Translations under genes and position numbers: made by a program
Source of the DNA: Hymenoscyphus infarciens
Lineage: Eukaryota; Ascomycota; Leotiomycetes; Helotiales; Helotiaceae
Assembly: GCA_001414345.1 (NCBI GenBank)
Contig: LLCB01000194.1
Span: 49,075-113,074 of the forward strand
DNA length: 64,000 bases
Direction of reading: 5' to 3'
Shown: positions 38,100-49,705 of the stretch, piece after piece
Position numbering within the stretch: position 1 is the first letter of the stretch
Layout: the number at the start of each line of letters is the position of its first letter
Notes under the pieces: model-generated
The model's input: only the letters and a program-made list of their open reading frames with translations
What the model was told of the DNA's origin: nothing
Databases searched by the model: none

Positions 38100-38600
38100 A
38101 GTTCTTTTATAGTTAAGATAAATCTTTAGTATTTAACTCTAGTAATATCAAATTCGCTTTTCTTAATATCTATCTAAAGTCCTACTTCTTAGAGCTAATT
38201 TAGAACCTTTTTAACCTATTTCTTATATTCTTTAATAGTATTTAAATAAATTAAAATATTATTTAAGTAAGTAATATAGAAGTTATCTAAATAGTTAATT
38301 AAGATATTATTTATATAATATTAATAAATAGTAAGATTATTATAAAGTCTAAAAGAGAGGACTTTATATTTATATATACTATATCTAGTTCTAAATATAG
38401 TTATCTCTTCTAAGTTAAAGTTTATTTAAATAAAATAAAAAGCTTATTATATATTTAACTTAATAAAGATTTTAATTTTCTTTATCTTTAAAAAAAGCTT
38501 ATTAATTTAAGAGATTAAGTAGAGAGCGTTTTAGGTTATAATATTTAGCTTTCTATAATTAATATAAAACTATAACTTATTATTATTAGCCTTTTTAATA
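38100..38600 (-). pseudogene. Degraded reverse-transcriptase domain of the retrotransposon
   Basis: Minus-strand translation keeps the order of RT landmarks but with stop codons and D-to-N changes: YLNN for YLDD, then an IKEYKK..VKKVLN-like helix, then DIKKSEFDITRVKY, matching the typical fungal 'DIDKCEF..YLGF' region. Every departure I inspected is explained by C-to-T or G-to-A transition. Confidence 0.7.
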
Positions 38601-41476
38601 AAGAATACTAAAGAGGTAAAAGAGCTATTACTATTAATAATAAACTCTTTATCTAAGTTCTTTATAAGATACTCTTTTATAGCTTTTAGCTTTATAATTA
38701 ATTATTAATATAAAGGTAAAAAGAAGTTAAGAAGTAGTTTATTTAAAGTAATCTTATAGTTATATTTATAATAAAAAGAGAGCTTATTAGAAGCTACTTT
38801 TAAAAATACGTCTTTATATAAAAAGTAATAATTTAAGAGTTAGGCTTATTTTAAAGCTCTAATATTATTATTATCTTAAAGAGAAGCTAATCTTTTATTA
38901 ATAATTTTATCTATCTTCTTTCTTATAAATACTAGTTATATTAAATTCTAAGTTATATTATTCTATATTAAAATATATAACGTTTATACTTATTTTACTA
39001 ATAAAGAAGTATAAGATCTAGCCTTTTAGAGCTATAATAGTAGTTTAAAAGAGCTTTAGACTAAAGTTAGAGGTTAAAATTTTAAAAGCTATTATTATAA
39101 ATAGAAGTAATAACTTAGCTATATTTATAAGTTTATCTTTTTTTTATCTTTCTTATTAATAGATTATATATTCTCTTTAATTTATATCTAAATAGTAATT
39201 TAAAATAGATTTCTAGTTTTAGTTAAAAAGTAAAAGTAAAATCTCTTTACTAAACTAAAGTGTTAAAAAGTAATTAGCTAGCTAAGTAATCTAATTCTTT
39301 AAAAAGTAAAAAAGGACTTTAAAATAATTTAGCTACTTATTACTAATAATTAAGTCTTATTATCTAAAGTTTAAGATAATAAAGAAGTAGTTAAAGATAT
39401 AATATTTATTTATCTTTAAATATAGAATTTTAAACTAAGTTATCTAGCTTTTAGTACTATTATTATATTTATAAATAAATACTAATATAGTAATTTCTAA
39501 ATCTTTAAACCTATTATTTTAGATAATTATAAAGCTAGAGATTAATTTAAAAATAAGTACTTATTTACTCTTATATTTACTAAAGCTTATAGTTTAATAC
39601 TATATCTTTATATACTAAGAGTAGTATTTATAAGAAATTATTTTCTTCTTATAAGCTTAGAAAGATTAAGTCTAGCTAAGTTATATTTATATAAGTCTAG
39701 AAAGGAATTTATACTTAGGTCTTTTTATTTTCCTTCTAACTTAAGTTAGAGTTAGAGTGCTTTTTAGATAGTTATTCTTCTTTAAGTTACTTATCTATCT
39801 TATTAATACTAAGTAGATCTAGGTAATTAGGTTTAAAATACCTAAGCTTATTATAATAGTAATACTTTATACTACTAAAGACTTAGTCTATTAATAAAGT
39901 CTTTAACTTTTTACTAGTAGAAGAGAGTCTAGAAGTTTATAAAATCTTCTAAGAAGTAAGATAGAGTCTATATATAAGTAAAGAGAGTTTTAATATAGAG
40001 CTAGATAAGGATTAAAAAGTATTTATCTTTTTAAATAATAAGATTATACTAACTAGCTTAGTAGTAGTACTAGTTATAGACAGCTTAGTATCTTAGTACT
40101 TCTTCTTATCTAGAGCTAAGAGATTAGCTACTATTTTAATAAAGTTATAATTCTATCTTCTCTTATCTAATAGAGAGCTATCTTAAAACTAAGATATAAT
40201 CTTATCTTATATTTAGTAGAATCTTTTTAACTCTAGTATTTTTCTAAGTATAGCTATACTTAAGAAATATACTTTAAACTCTAAAAAGGTTTCTCTTATA
40301 TAACTCTTTCTACTTATTTATAAGGCTTAAAATTTATTCTAAGTATTCTCTTTCTTATAACTAGTTAAGAAATATAAATTAAGAAGTTCTATTATATTTT
40401 ATTACTCTTTAAAAGCTATATTATCTATATCTAACTTATATTAAGATTCTAAGTAGTTTCTAGTAAGTTTTATAGTCGTTCTTTAAATAAGAGCTTTATA
40501 AGTTTTAGATATATAATAATAGTTAACGTTTACTTAGAGTCTATTATATACTAATGTCTTCTATTACTTATAAGTAAGTAAAGTACTATTATTTAAAAGT
40601 TCTATAATTTTACTTTTAATAGGTTATTAGGCTTTTAAGAAGGTTTTAGCTTATAGTTAAGAGGTAGATTATTATAATTATTATAAGATAAGAATATTAA
40701 GAGTAGAGTTATATATCTAATAATAGTCTAGTATAGTAAGAGAGTATAAAGAAGGAGTTTAAATTAGTTAATAAAATCTCTAACTCTAATTATTATCTAG
40801 TAAGTATTTACTAATTTATTATACTAAGTCTATTAATTATATAATTTAGTTATCTTACTATAAGATCCTCTCTTCTTTTTCTTAGTTCTTAGCTTTTATA
40901 GCTTATATTATACTTTATATCTTATTTATATTTAAAAAGTCTTATTAATCTCTCTAGCTTCTAAGAGCTATACTTTTACTTTTATTATTTTATAACTTTT
41001 TATTATTTTTAAGTATATAGATATAAGTTAGAAACCTTTTAGTAGATACTTAACTATCTTCTTTAATAGAGAGCTCTATACTAGAAAGTAGAGCTTAGAA
41101 GAGACTTAAGATTACTTCTAATTCTAATATATTAAAATATTAATTAGAGAGAGAGTAAAGAGGTTAATTTAAGAGTCTTTTAAATAACTATTATATATAA
41201 TAGGCTCTATACTAAGAGAGTTATTAGAATTCTTAGAAACACTTAGTATATTCTAATCTCTTAATATATAAGATACGATTCTTACTAGCTATTTATATAT
41301 ATACTAAACTCTAGTACTACTAGCTATTTAGAATATCTCTAGAATCCTAGCTATTTAAGAATATTATTATAATAGTCTAAATCTAGACTAAATTAAATTT
41401 AAAATAAAAAGTAATAATACGCTTAAAAGAGATATTATTAAAGCTATTACTAATAAAGAAGAGTTTTTCCTTTTTA

Positions 41477-41850
41477 TATAATAGTACGAAATATATACTA
41501 CTACTAAAGAGATATATAAGAGTATATTTAAAATAAAATAATATATATAAATACTAAGCTTTAGTATAAAAGAAAAGAAAAAACTATCTCTCTTCTATAC
41601 TAAGTATAAATATCTATATATAAGAGATTAGAAACTACTAAGTCCTAATAATAATAATAACTAAGCTCTATCTAATATAGCTAATACTAAATAATAAGAG
41701 CTTTAAAGCTAAATATATAATATCTAAATCTTAATCTCTATAACATCTTTAATTATATAAGTATTAGGTTAATTATAATCTTAGCCTCGAGGGATTAGGG
41801 ATATTAATAGTTTTATAAATACTAGTAATTCAGAATAGCGTGCTATTATA
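41477..41850 (-). repeat. LTR (5' in element sense) of the 7.8-kb retrotransposon
   Basis: 374 bp, followed by GAAAG. The ends 41830-41850 are less mutated than those of the left LTR (GCGTGC retained against ATATAC). Confidence 0.85.
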
Positions 41851-41952
41851 GAAAGAGAGACTAAGAGTAGTAGAATAAGAGTTCTACGAACGTTAATTAT
41901 TAATAATTATAGCTATTATACTAATTTCTACTCTATTATAAACTAGTATAAG

Positions 41953-42333
41953 TATAATAATATGAAATATATACTACTATTAAAGCGATATATAAGAGTA
42001 TAATTAAAAGAATAGTATATATAAATACTAGGTACTAATATAGAAGAAAAGACTAAATTACCTTTCTCTTATTCTAAGTAGAAGTATTTATATATAAGAA
42101 ATTAAATACTACTAAGGTCTAATAATAATAATAACTAAGATCTACTTAATATAGCTAATACTAAATAAAAGAGCTAAAAGCTAAATATATAATATCTAAA
42201 ATCTCTTTTATATATATTAGATACTAATACTTTTATTATCTTCAGTTATATAAGTATTAGTAATTTATACTCTTAGTATATAGATATTCGTAATTTTATA
42301 AATACTAGTAATTTAGAATAGTAGAGTATTATA
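41953..42333 (-). mobile_element. Second, adjacent solo LTR of the same family
   Basis: 381 bp, same orientation as 34015-34387, about 100 bases beyond the full element. Flanks are ATAAG (41948-41952) and ATAAA (42334-42338), consistent with a target duplication altered by one G-to-A change. Confidence 0.75.
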
Positions 42334-45300
42334 ATAAACTTTGATAAACGCTTTAAGAGTATAATTAGAGATAGAGATACTTTTATTATTTATAAGTTTA
42401 TTATTTAGAGTTTATTATCTAGTCTTTCTTTAAACTAAGTTTAATAGAGTAAATAGACTATATCTATCTCTTTATTAGACTTCTATAATAATCTACTTAT
42501 AACGTTAAATATTAGTATAAGCTAGTAGATATATATATTTAAGATATTAGAGAGTACTCTACTATTATCTCTAGTATTAGAGAGAGAATATTCTATAGCT
42601 AGTTTAAAAGCATAACCTCTTACTTTAATTATATATATAAGCTTCTTAGAGACTACTATAAAGTACTAGTATATCTTCTTTCTTTCTTAAATAAATATAA
42701 TAAAGGTTTTAAGTTAAATAGTAATTTTTAGAATAGTTATACTAAGTAGAGAGTATATCTAGAGTATTATAATTTATAGAAGAAGAAGTAGCTAGAGACT
42801 ATATATTAAGAGCGTAATTCTTTAGTATAAATAGTAGATATAATATAATTAAATCTCTAGATAATTACTTCTATTTTTAATATAATTCTAGCTTCTACTC
42901 TTATCTAATTAAGTAATATAACTACTCTCTCTTTCTAAGAATTCTTTTCTCTTTCTTTATATAATCTCTCTCTCTCTCTCTCTCTTAATTACTATTAATA
43001 ATCTTATACTAGGTTAGTTACTAAGCTTCTCTCTTCTTTTAATAATACTATTATTATTAGTAGCGTAGCGTAGTAGTATATAATATAGCTTTTATTAACT
43101 TAAGTAATTATAAATTACTTTTTCCTTTTATTAAATATAACTAATTATAAGATAGACTATAGAAGTAATTTCTAAAGTACTTTCTTACTCTTCTTTTAGT
43201 ATCTACCTCTTATCTAAGAAGATATATCTATATTTTTAAAAAGTTCTTAGAACTATTATAATTTAAGCTTTTAAATCTATAGTATTTATAGATTAAGGTT
43301 TTATTATTTTAAAAGCTCTGTTTAATAGAAATAAATTAAGAGTAATATAGTAATAAGTACTTAATTACTACTTCTTTCTTTATATATATCTTTACTATTT
43401 TATTACTTCTATAGATTAGTATAATTATCTAGTCTAATAATATCTTAATACTCTTTCTTAGAGCGTATATTATAAAGTAGTAGGATTATATACTCTAGCT
43501 AATTCTTAAATATATCTACTATAATCGCTTCTTTTATAATTATAAGCTTAAGTAATCTATTAAGTATATATACTAGTAAAAGAGTTTATACTTTTAATCT
43601 CTTAACCTAACGCTTCGATTTTACTCTTATACTAATTAGCGTCTATTTATATTATTAAATATCTATAGTCTTATTAGAAATAGATTTATTAAGAAATACT
43701 AAGTATTTAGAGTTCTAGTATATTAATTTATCTCTCTATACTTATATTAATCTAATATTCTACTAACTTATACTATACTATAATCATTTATTTAATATTC
43801 CTATTCTTTTATATATCTATAATATCTATAACCTTAATAGTTTAATATTAAATATATTATATATATAATCTATTATCTTATATATTATAAGCTTATTATT
43901 CTAATTAAGTAGCGCTTTAGTAAAGAATTATACGTTATAATTATTATATATTACTCTTATCCTAGATCTCGCTTTATAGTATAGATAAGAGATAAAATTA
44001 ATCTTCTTAAAAACCTATAATAATATATTCTAAATCGATTTAGTACTATACTTAAACTCTCTTATAAGATTCTTAAATTAATCGCTTCGAGCGCTTATAC
44101 TACTCTAAATAGTAATTTTAATAGTAGTATAGTAATTAGAGTTAATTTAAGACGCTATTATATAATTAAAAGCTTTAAAAGACACGTATAATATAATAGA
44201 GTATAGTAGTAGTTAATAAGGTCTTAATTTTTTAATATCTAAATAGAGGTTACTTTTAGTAGCTACGGTATTATAAAATATATAGTTTATAAAATATTAT
44301 TAAAAGAGAAGCTTAACTTATAACTAATTATATAATATTAATATTCTATTAAATTTAATATATTTTCTAGTATTAATATATTAGATTCTAGTGAAAATAA
44401 TTTCGTCTAGTATTTGTCTAAAACGTCCTAGGTAATTTAGTTAGATAAATCTAAATAGAGAGCGAGAAATAGATACTACTAACGACTCGTAGACGTATTA
44501 CCTAGTAGAGCTTAACCGCGGTAATAATCTCGCCGACGATTTACTAAAGAAGCTTCGATACTAAACTAAAGAGTAATCTTCTAGATCTATACGAGATATT
44601 AGGTAATTTAGAAGAGATTTTATATTACGTCTTTAAAAGAAGTTTATATTTATATCTTATAGTAAATATCTTAACGTTTATTATAGTATTAGATTAGGAA
44701 TAAACTAAGCTAGTATTTACTATATATAAGTAGGAGTTCTAGGCTTATCTCACTATCGCTCTTATATATAATTCTATTATTAATATTATAACTAGTATAT
44801 CTATAGCTAATACTATATAAGAGCTTAGTCTAAGACTCTTACGTAATAACGATTTAATAGCTACTAGTATCTAGAAAGATAGAATATCTTAAATATTAAT
44901 CTATCTCTTTTTCTAAACACTTATAGAAATACTTTGAAGAGAGTAAAGAGTTATTACTTAGAAGATCTAAATTAGAGAGTTTTTAACTAGTACTTTTAAT
45001 ATTTAGCTCGAGCTCTTTCTAGAAGAGAGGAAATCTCGTATAGTTTAAAAAGTTTCTAAAGAATCGAGATCTTAAAAAAGTCTTATAATAGTACTATTCG
45101 ATATTCTATATATATCTTAGCGTATTATACTAAAAGTCTTTAAACACTTGAATTAATTATTCTAGAAGTATTAGAATAATAATAAATAAAAGAGATCGAC
45201 TATTCTAAATAATTCTTATAATTAAGTCTATTATTAGAGATCTTAAGAATATTATATTATATATAGACTCTATAGACGACTAGGACTCTAAATTATATTA

Positions 45301-45851
45301 TAAGTATATATATTTAATCGAAGTCGAGCCTTAGAAGAGCTAGTTATAACTAGTCTAACTAACTCGCCTAAGAGTTATATTACTTAGTTAGAGCGTTATA
45401 ACTCGACGTAGTTTAAGAGAATATAATAAACGCTCGAGATACTATAGATATATAAATATAAGCTAGCTCTAACTCTCTTAAGTACTAGTTATAACTAGTA
45501 TAACTAGCTTTTTTAAAGGTTATATAACTTAGTTAAAGCGTTATAACTTAGCGTAGTTTAGAATAGTATAGTAAAAGCTTAGAGTATATAGTAAAAGAAC
45601 TAACGTAGCTATAGAATAACTACTAGAGCTACTATTAATAGTATAGCTATAATAGTATTATAGCTAGAATATAGTTATATAGATACTTAGATAGCTAAAG
45701 CTTAATTAAAGAGTAAAAAAAGTCTATTAAAGTTTAAAAAGTATTAATAATATACTTAATTTCTTTATTTAATTAATAACTTTAGAAAGGTTATTTTATT
45801 AACTTCTAAAGAGTATTAATAGAATATATATTTTATTTATTTTATTAGTTA

Positions 45852-46530
45852 TCTTAGACTTATTAGTCTATTAACGTCTAGAAAGTAGTAATAATAATTA
45901 TATTAGAATTACTTTTTACTTTTTTTAGACTTACTAGTCTTTTAATATCTAAAAGGTATTAATAATAAATAAATTTTAGTTATTTAAAAAATTATTATAG
46001 ACTTATTAGTCTATTAATTATAAGATACTTATACTTCTTAGTAGTTAAGAGACTTATAAGTCTAGAATATTTAAACTTTTTAATAACTAAGAGACTAATA
46101 AGTCTAGAATATTTAAACATTTTAATAACTAAGAGACTACTAAGTCTAGAATATATATCTAATAATAATAATTAATACTTTTTAATAGCTAAGAGACTAA
46201 TAAGTTTAGAATATTTAGACTTTTTAGTTTTTAATAGACTAATAAATATAAAGAAAGTATAGATATAACTAAAATATTTATATAATTTATGCTTTTCTAG
46301 CTATTAATAGACTAAAAAGTCTAAAAAAGATATTTAAATAAATAAAGTATATATATTATTAATACTTTTTAGATAGTAATAGACTAAAAAGTTAAAAGGA
46401 AGTATAGAAAGAAATATAATAAATATATAATTAATAGTTTTTAGTTTTTAATAGACTAATAAGTCTTCTAAAAAGTATATAAATAAATATAATATATATA
46501 TTACTAATAATCTTTAAGTATTAATAGACT
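45852..46530. repeat. Array of AGACTWATWAGTCT palindromes
   Basis: About twelve copies of a palindrome of the form AGACTTATTAGTCT / AGACTAATAAGTCT (near 45857, 45933, 46010, 46048, 46098, 46134, 46194, 46243, 46306, 46382, 46454, 46514) spaced 36-75 bases apart. The central group shares the flank TCTAGAATATTTAAAC. Related copies occur at 56240-57290. Confidence 0.72.
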
Positions 46531-46624
46531 AATAACACTTCTTAGTTTAGTTCTAGCTATCTAACTATAAATATTAGCTATATCGTTGCTATACTACTAT
46601 TAGTAGCTAGTTCTTCTTATTATA

Positions 46625-46740
46625 TTCTTCGAGCGTTCGCTGTACTATTCTAAACCACGCTGAGTTGTAACGCTCTAACCGAGTTATATAACCCTTAGTA
46701 GGGCTAGTTATACCGGTTATGACTAGCCCTCCTAAGGCTC
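46625..46740. repeat. Unmutated right arm of the inverted-repeat element
   Basis: Retains normal CA, TG and CG content (for example GAGCGTTCGCTGTACTATTC) and so gives the near-original form of the arm. It ends about 240 bases before the membrane-protein reading frame, whose promoter must therefore abut or overlap the element. Confidence 0.75.
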
Positions 46741-46977
46741 GAGCTCGCTTGCATTTGCATGCTCGTGGTGCTAAATTGGGAAGTGCTCTATGCTGTATGA
46801 GTCCGCGCATCAGAAAAAGAAAACAACACTCTCTATTATAATTGGAGCCAAGTCTTTGGCGTCGCCAAAGAGGGAAAATTTCGGCTTTGCAATGCTGTGA
46901 AGTTGCAACGCCACCAATATTTGAGATAGGTTTCAGTTCAGCTCGGCTCCTCAGCCGCCAACGAAAATATAACAGAA

Positions 46978-48669
46978 TTGCGTGCGATATGGATGATAAA
47001 AAATAAACTTCAGGTTGGTCTTTCTGTTCCAAAGTATGCAATTATGTTCAGACATTCGAAAATTGAGAGTACAATCACTGAATACAATCCAGTCCTAAAC
47101 CCAAATCAACAAACAATTATCTCCGAACGAAACTCCGGTACAACACAGAAATGGCTAGTGTTCCTCGCACTTCTATTCTGCGTCCTCTGTACTCTCGCAA
47201 ATGCTTCGGTAGTCATTGCGTCTAATGGGGAGCCGGTAGAGAGTTGGAAAATCCGACCCTCCGTTATTCTACCTGTTTTATCTTCCATCACGGGCGTTCT
47301 GCTGGCCTTCCTCCTCTCCACGGGATTGGCTATCAATTGGTGGAGCTCTGCTTTGCGTGGAACGACCCTCGAACACCTCCATCATATCGCAGATCGTGCC
47401 ATCTTTCTCCAACCGAATCGATGGAAGGTTGGGCTTTTCAAAGATGCTGGTTTCATAAGGGTGTTCATTGCGACTTTTATTATTACTGCTACTAAGTTTC
47501 TAAGCCAACCTTTATTGCAACAATCAACGACGACACGCCCTTCCGATTTTGTGACTTCCGAGTTACAGATGAATATCGACATACTTCGGCAACTGCCTGA
47601 TGGAATTGGAGGAACTGTTACAGGGGATAATCAAACTTTTGGGTCTTACGATATGACAGCAAACGCATTACAATGGTATCGGCGAGAACCCATCAAGACG
47701 CGAAATATTCCCGAGTATGCATGCGAAGGAAAATGTAGTGGAACCATTGAAGCTCCTGGGATATCTGTTAGTTGCAGTAGTTCCGAAAGAATACTGGACA
47801 TGACAAAAACACCTGGTGATGACGATTATCTGTTTCGCGTCAACTACACCCTCGTGAAGGATAGCCAGGGACACCCAATGCTTGACTTTATTGCCGAATA
47901 TTCCGAATCTGTCGATTCAGCTTGCCAGGCAACCATCATGACTGATAAATGCAGTATTTATCAGGCACTTTCAAGACATCCGGTCACCATCGAAGGCAAC
48001 ACTATCACACTGGATCCACAACAAATTTCTGACTGGACATCGAACCAACGGATATTTTCTGCCGGCGACAATCCTTCCGCGGCGACAAATACACCAGCTG
48101 GTCCTCTTTACGGGTTAATATACCCACGAGGTTTGTATTTCGGCGCTTATTCATACATGAAAACCGGTGTTACCATGGGTACCTACGGAATAAGTGCAGA
48201 GACGTTCTATGTTTATAGGAATACGAGTTCCGACTCCATTATCCCCCGGAGATGCAATCATGTGTGGAGAAGCCCTACGGAATGGACTTTAAATGCGCTA
48301 AGAGAGATACTTGTTCGATTAGGTCACCAGGGGAATACGATTGCGCAAACACCGGTCGTTTCTAGTGGTATTCCTACTGTGCAAACATTTCCAGCAACTC
48401 GAGTTCGTTCGGAACTTGCTTTCGAAAGCAACTATGCCTGGCTTGCGGGTGCGATTTCGACAGATCTACTTGGGATCCTGTTAGCCGTGGTGGTAACTTG
48501 GGGTTTCTGGAGACTGCCAAGGGAAGTGAGCATGAGTCCTGCAGAAACTATGCAGGCTCTACCATCAAGTAGTAGAGATAGAGACTTGAGCGCGGAGGAA
48601 ATAATAAAGAGGTCAGGCACGGATATTATCCATTACAATTGGGTTGGAATGGGGACTTCTCACGGTTGA
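46978..48669 (+). CDS. Fungal integral membrane protein, unknown function
   Basis: Single exon, up to 563 residues. I think the more likely start is the second candidate, ATG at 47044 (MFRHSKIESTITEYN), because the 22 residues before it are basic and not conserved-looking. Hydrophobic segments lie near residues 57-79, 92-118 and 158-178. A long cysteine-bearing loop follows with N-glycosylation sites (NQT, NYT, NTS), so probably lumenal or extracellular, and a last membrane helix sits near 497-520 (AISTDLLGILLAVVVTWGFW). The motif WWSSALRGTTLEHLHH resembles a widespread ascomycete family of multi-pass proteins near DUF3176, with no known activity. It is intact despite lying right beside a RIP'd block. 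No transporter or enzyme signature is visible. Confidence 0.78.
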   Translation: MRAIWMIKNKLQVGLSVPKYAIMFRHSKIESTITEYNPVLNPNQQTIISERNSGTTQKWLVFLALLFCVLCTLANASVVIASNGEPVESWKIRPSVILPVLSSITGVLLAFLLSTGLAINWWSSALRGTTLEHLHHIADRAIFLQPNRWKVGLFKDAGFIRVFIATFIITATKFLSQPLLQQSTTTRPSDFVTSELQMNIDILRQLPDGIGGTVTGDNQTFGSYDMTANALQWYRREPIKTRNIPEYACEGKCSGTIEAPGISVSCSSSERILDMTKTPGDDDYLFRVNYTLVKDSQGHPMLDFIAEYSESVDSACQATIMTDKCSIYQALSRHPVTIEGNTITLDPQQISDWTSNQRIFSAGDNPSAATNTPAGPLYGLIYPRGLYFGAYSYMKTGVTMGTYGISAETFYVYRNTSSDSIIPRRCNHVWRSPTEWTLNALREILVRLGHQGNTIAQTPVVSSGIPTVQTFPATRVRSELAFESNYAWLAGAISTDLLGILLAVVVTWGFWRLPREVSMSPAETMQALPSSSRDRDLSAEEIIKRSGTDIIHYNWVGMGTSHG

Positions 48670-49043
48670 TTTAAGCGAGAATAAAAGTGAAGGCGGTTAG
48701 GATGTTGTATATCCCAAATTTTGGGACTCTAATCCTTCTTTTTGATTTTTGACAATTGATAGCTTTTCCATTATTGACTACCCTTTGAGATTATTTAATA
48801 TTGAAGTAGAAGTCGGACTCGTGATGCTCAGTCAGTATATGCATCAGGATCGTTCTTGCCTCGCTTGCTCGTCGTCCCAACCTTCCGGGGTAATTTAACT
48901 AAATTGCTCTAAAAACCTAGAAAAATTCTAATTATTTATCCAGATATTTAGGTAATGAATTTCAATTGTTCCAGATTATTTAGATTACTACTTTCTTTGG
49001 GTTGTGAAGTAGGGATGGAAGAAATGTACCTATAAGTCCAGGC
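48670..49043. other. Intergenic, contains short dispersed repeat copy 2
   Basis: Lies between convergent genes. The segment 48935-48990 (TCCAGATATTTAGGTAATGA, then ATTTCAATTGTTCCAGATTA) matches the spacing of the copies at 26625 and 60585. Nothing else was recognised. Confidence 0.5.
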
Positions 49044-49542
49044 TCACTCCAAAACAAACATGCCACCTTGCCAGCCATAAGCCCGACTTAATCGTCTCCC
49101 AATATATCTAGCGTTCCGGAACGGAATTTTGCCAACGGGATGAGGCTCGTGAAATTGAATACTGCGTTGACCGTTTGCTGGATTGAATTGCCACACGCTC
49201 CCGTAGAGTTTCTCTGGGATGAAACCGGTCTGGCTCATAGCCCATATAAAATCAGCCCATGCCACTTCTCCTGGTAGATCTGTCTGAGACGGATTGAAGA
49301 ATAAGACTTTGAAGACTTTGAATGCACGATTCTTGAGCTTGTATATGGCCGGCTGAGTCTCAGGTTCTTTTGAGGAGATAGCCATTGATTCGTTTTGTTT
49401 CGGGTTTGCTTCTCCGCGGGTTTTTGGTTTGGGTTGCGTCTGCGGTGCAATAAATTTGGTAGGTTTCTCGGATGGAGGTTGAAGGTGTGAGAAAGCTTCC
49501 GCTAAATCAGTCTGCGGCGTGATTGCTTTCCTCTGGGTGCAC

Positions 49543-49705
49543 CTGCCTTCTGTAAGTAATGTGCAAGAATGTTTAGAACAATTGCAATTATTGTGCGAGA
49601 ACTTTTAGAAGAGTTAAGGAATCGCTTTTCCGGTTCTTCTAAAGGTTCTCGCACAATAATTGAAATTGCAAAAGAATCTTTGAGACGATAGTAGGTGATC
49701 CTTAC
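49543..49705 (-). other. Intron with a long hairpin
   Basis: Donor GTAAGG at 49705. The in-phase acceptor is CAG at 49543; the stronger-looking TTACAG 9 bases upstream would shift the frame, so the boundary is uncertain. The intron contains the 28-bp stem described next. Confidence 0.5.
49585..49662. repeat. 28-bp inverted repeat (hairpin) inside the intron
   Basis: 49585-49612 and 49635-49662 are reverse complements at 27 of 28 positions with a 22-base loop (CAATTATTGTGCGAGAACTT begins the left arm). It looks like a miniature foldback insertion or a fixed RNA stem. Confidence 0.85.

Larger units (their letters stand above)
34015..41850 (-). mobile_element. Complete RIP-mutated LTR retrotransposon, probably Ty3/gypsy
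   Basis: 7836 bp with LTRs at 34015-34387 (373 bp) and 41477-41850 (374 bp), and an exact five-base target duplication GAAAG at 34010-34014 and 41851-41855. A purine tract (minus strand AAGAAGAGAGGA, about 34388-34400) abuts the left LTR, so the element reads right to left. Reverse transcriptase is traceable on the minus strand: near 38258-38269 the active-site box reads YLNN within ITYLNNILIYLNTIKEYKK, as expected if YLDD had suffered G-to-A changes. The DIKKSEF motif follows near 38130-38165. No frame is open, so the element is dead. Confidence 0.85.
30000..46600. repeat. AT-rich RIP-mutated transposon block B
   Basis: 16.6 kb with almost no CA or TG and no surviving open frames. It contains a complete LTR retrotransposon, two solo LTRs and an inverted-repeat element (separate entries). 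The stretches 30000-32592, 32878-34009 and 42334-45325 hold further degraded sequence; 44400-44700 is slightly less mutated (CG-bearing) and may be an old coding region, but I could not identify a family. A (TC)n run lies at about 42965-42985. Confidence 0.88.
45326..46740. mobile_element. Inverted-repeat element carrying an array of palindromes
   Basis: Left end 45326-45437 (GAGCCTTAGAAGAGCTAG...) matches the reverse complement of the right end 46625-46740. A second, tandem copy of the left end sits at about 45470-45570, and similarity continues inwards for about 100 more bases, so the inverted arms are 110-250 bp. The inside (45850-46530) is an array of a 14-bp palindrome (separate entry). 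No transposase frame is seen. It is RIP'd on the left and centre but not on the right arm. It could be a large MITE or a foldback element. Confidence 0.68.

Noticed and set aside
45852..46530. CRISPR-like array of spaced repeats
   Set aside because: The units are short palindromes with variable spacing and variable flanks in a fungal transposon; no leader, no cas genes, not a prokaryote.
15240..46600. Mitochondrial or viral origin for the AT-rich blocks
   Set aside because: Selective loss of CA/TG with CT, GA and some CG retained, plus LTRs with target duplications, fits RIP'd nuclear transposons better.
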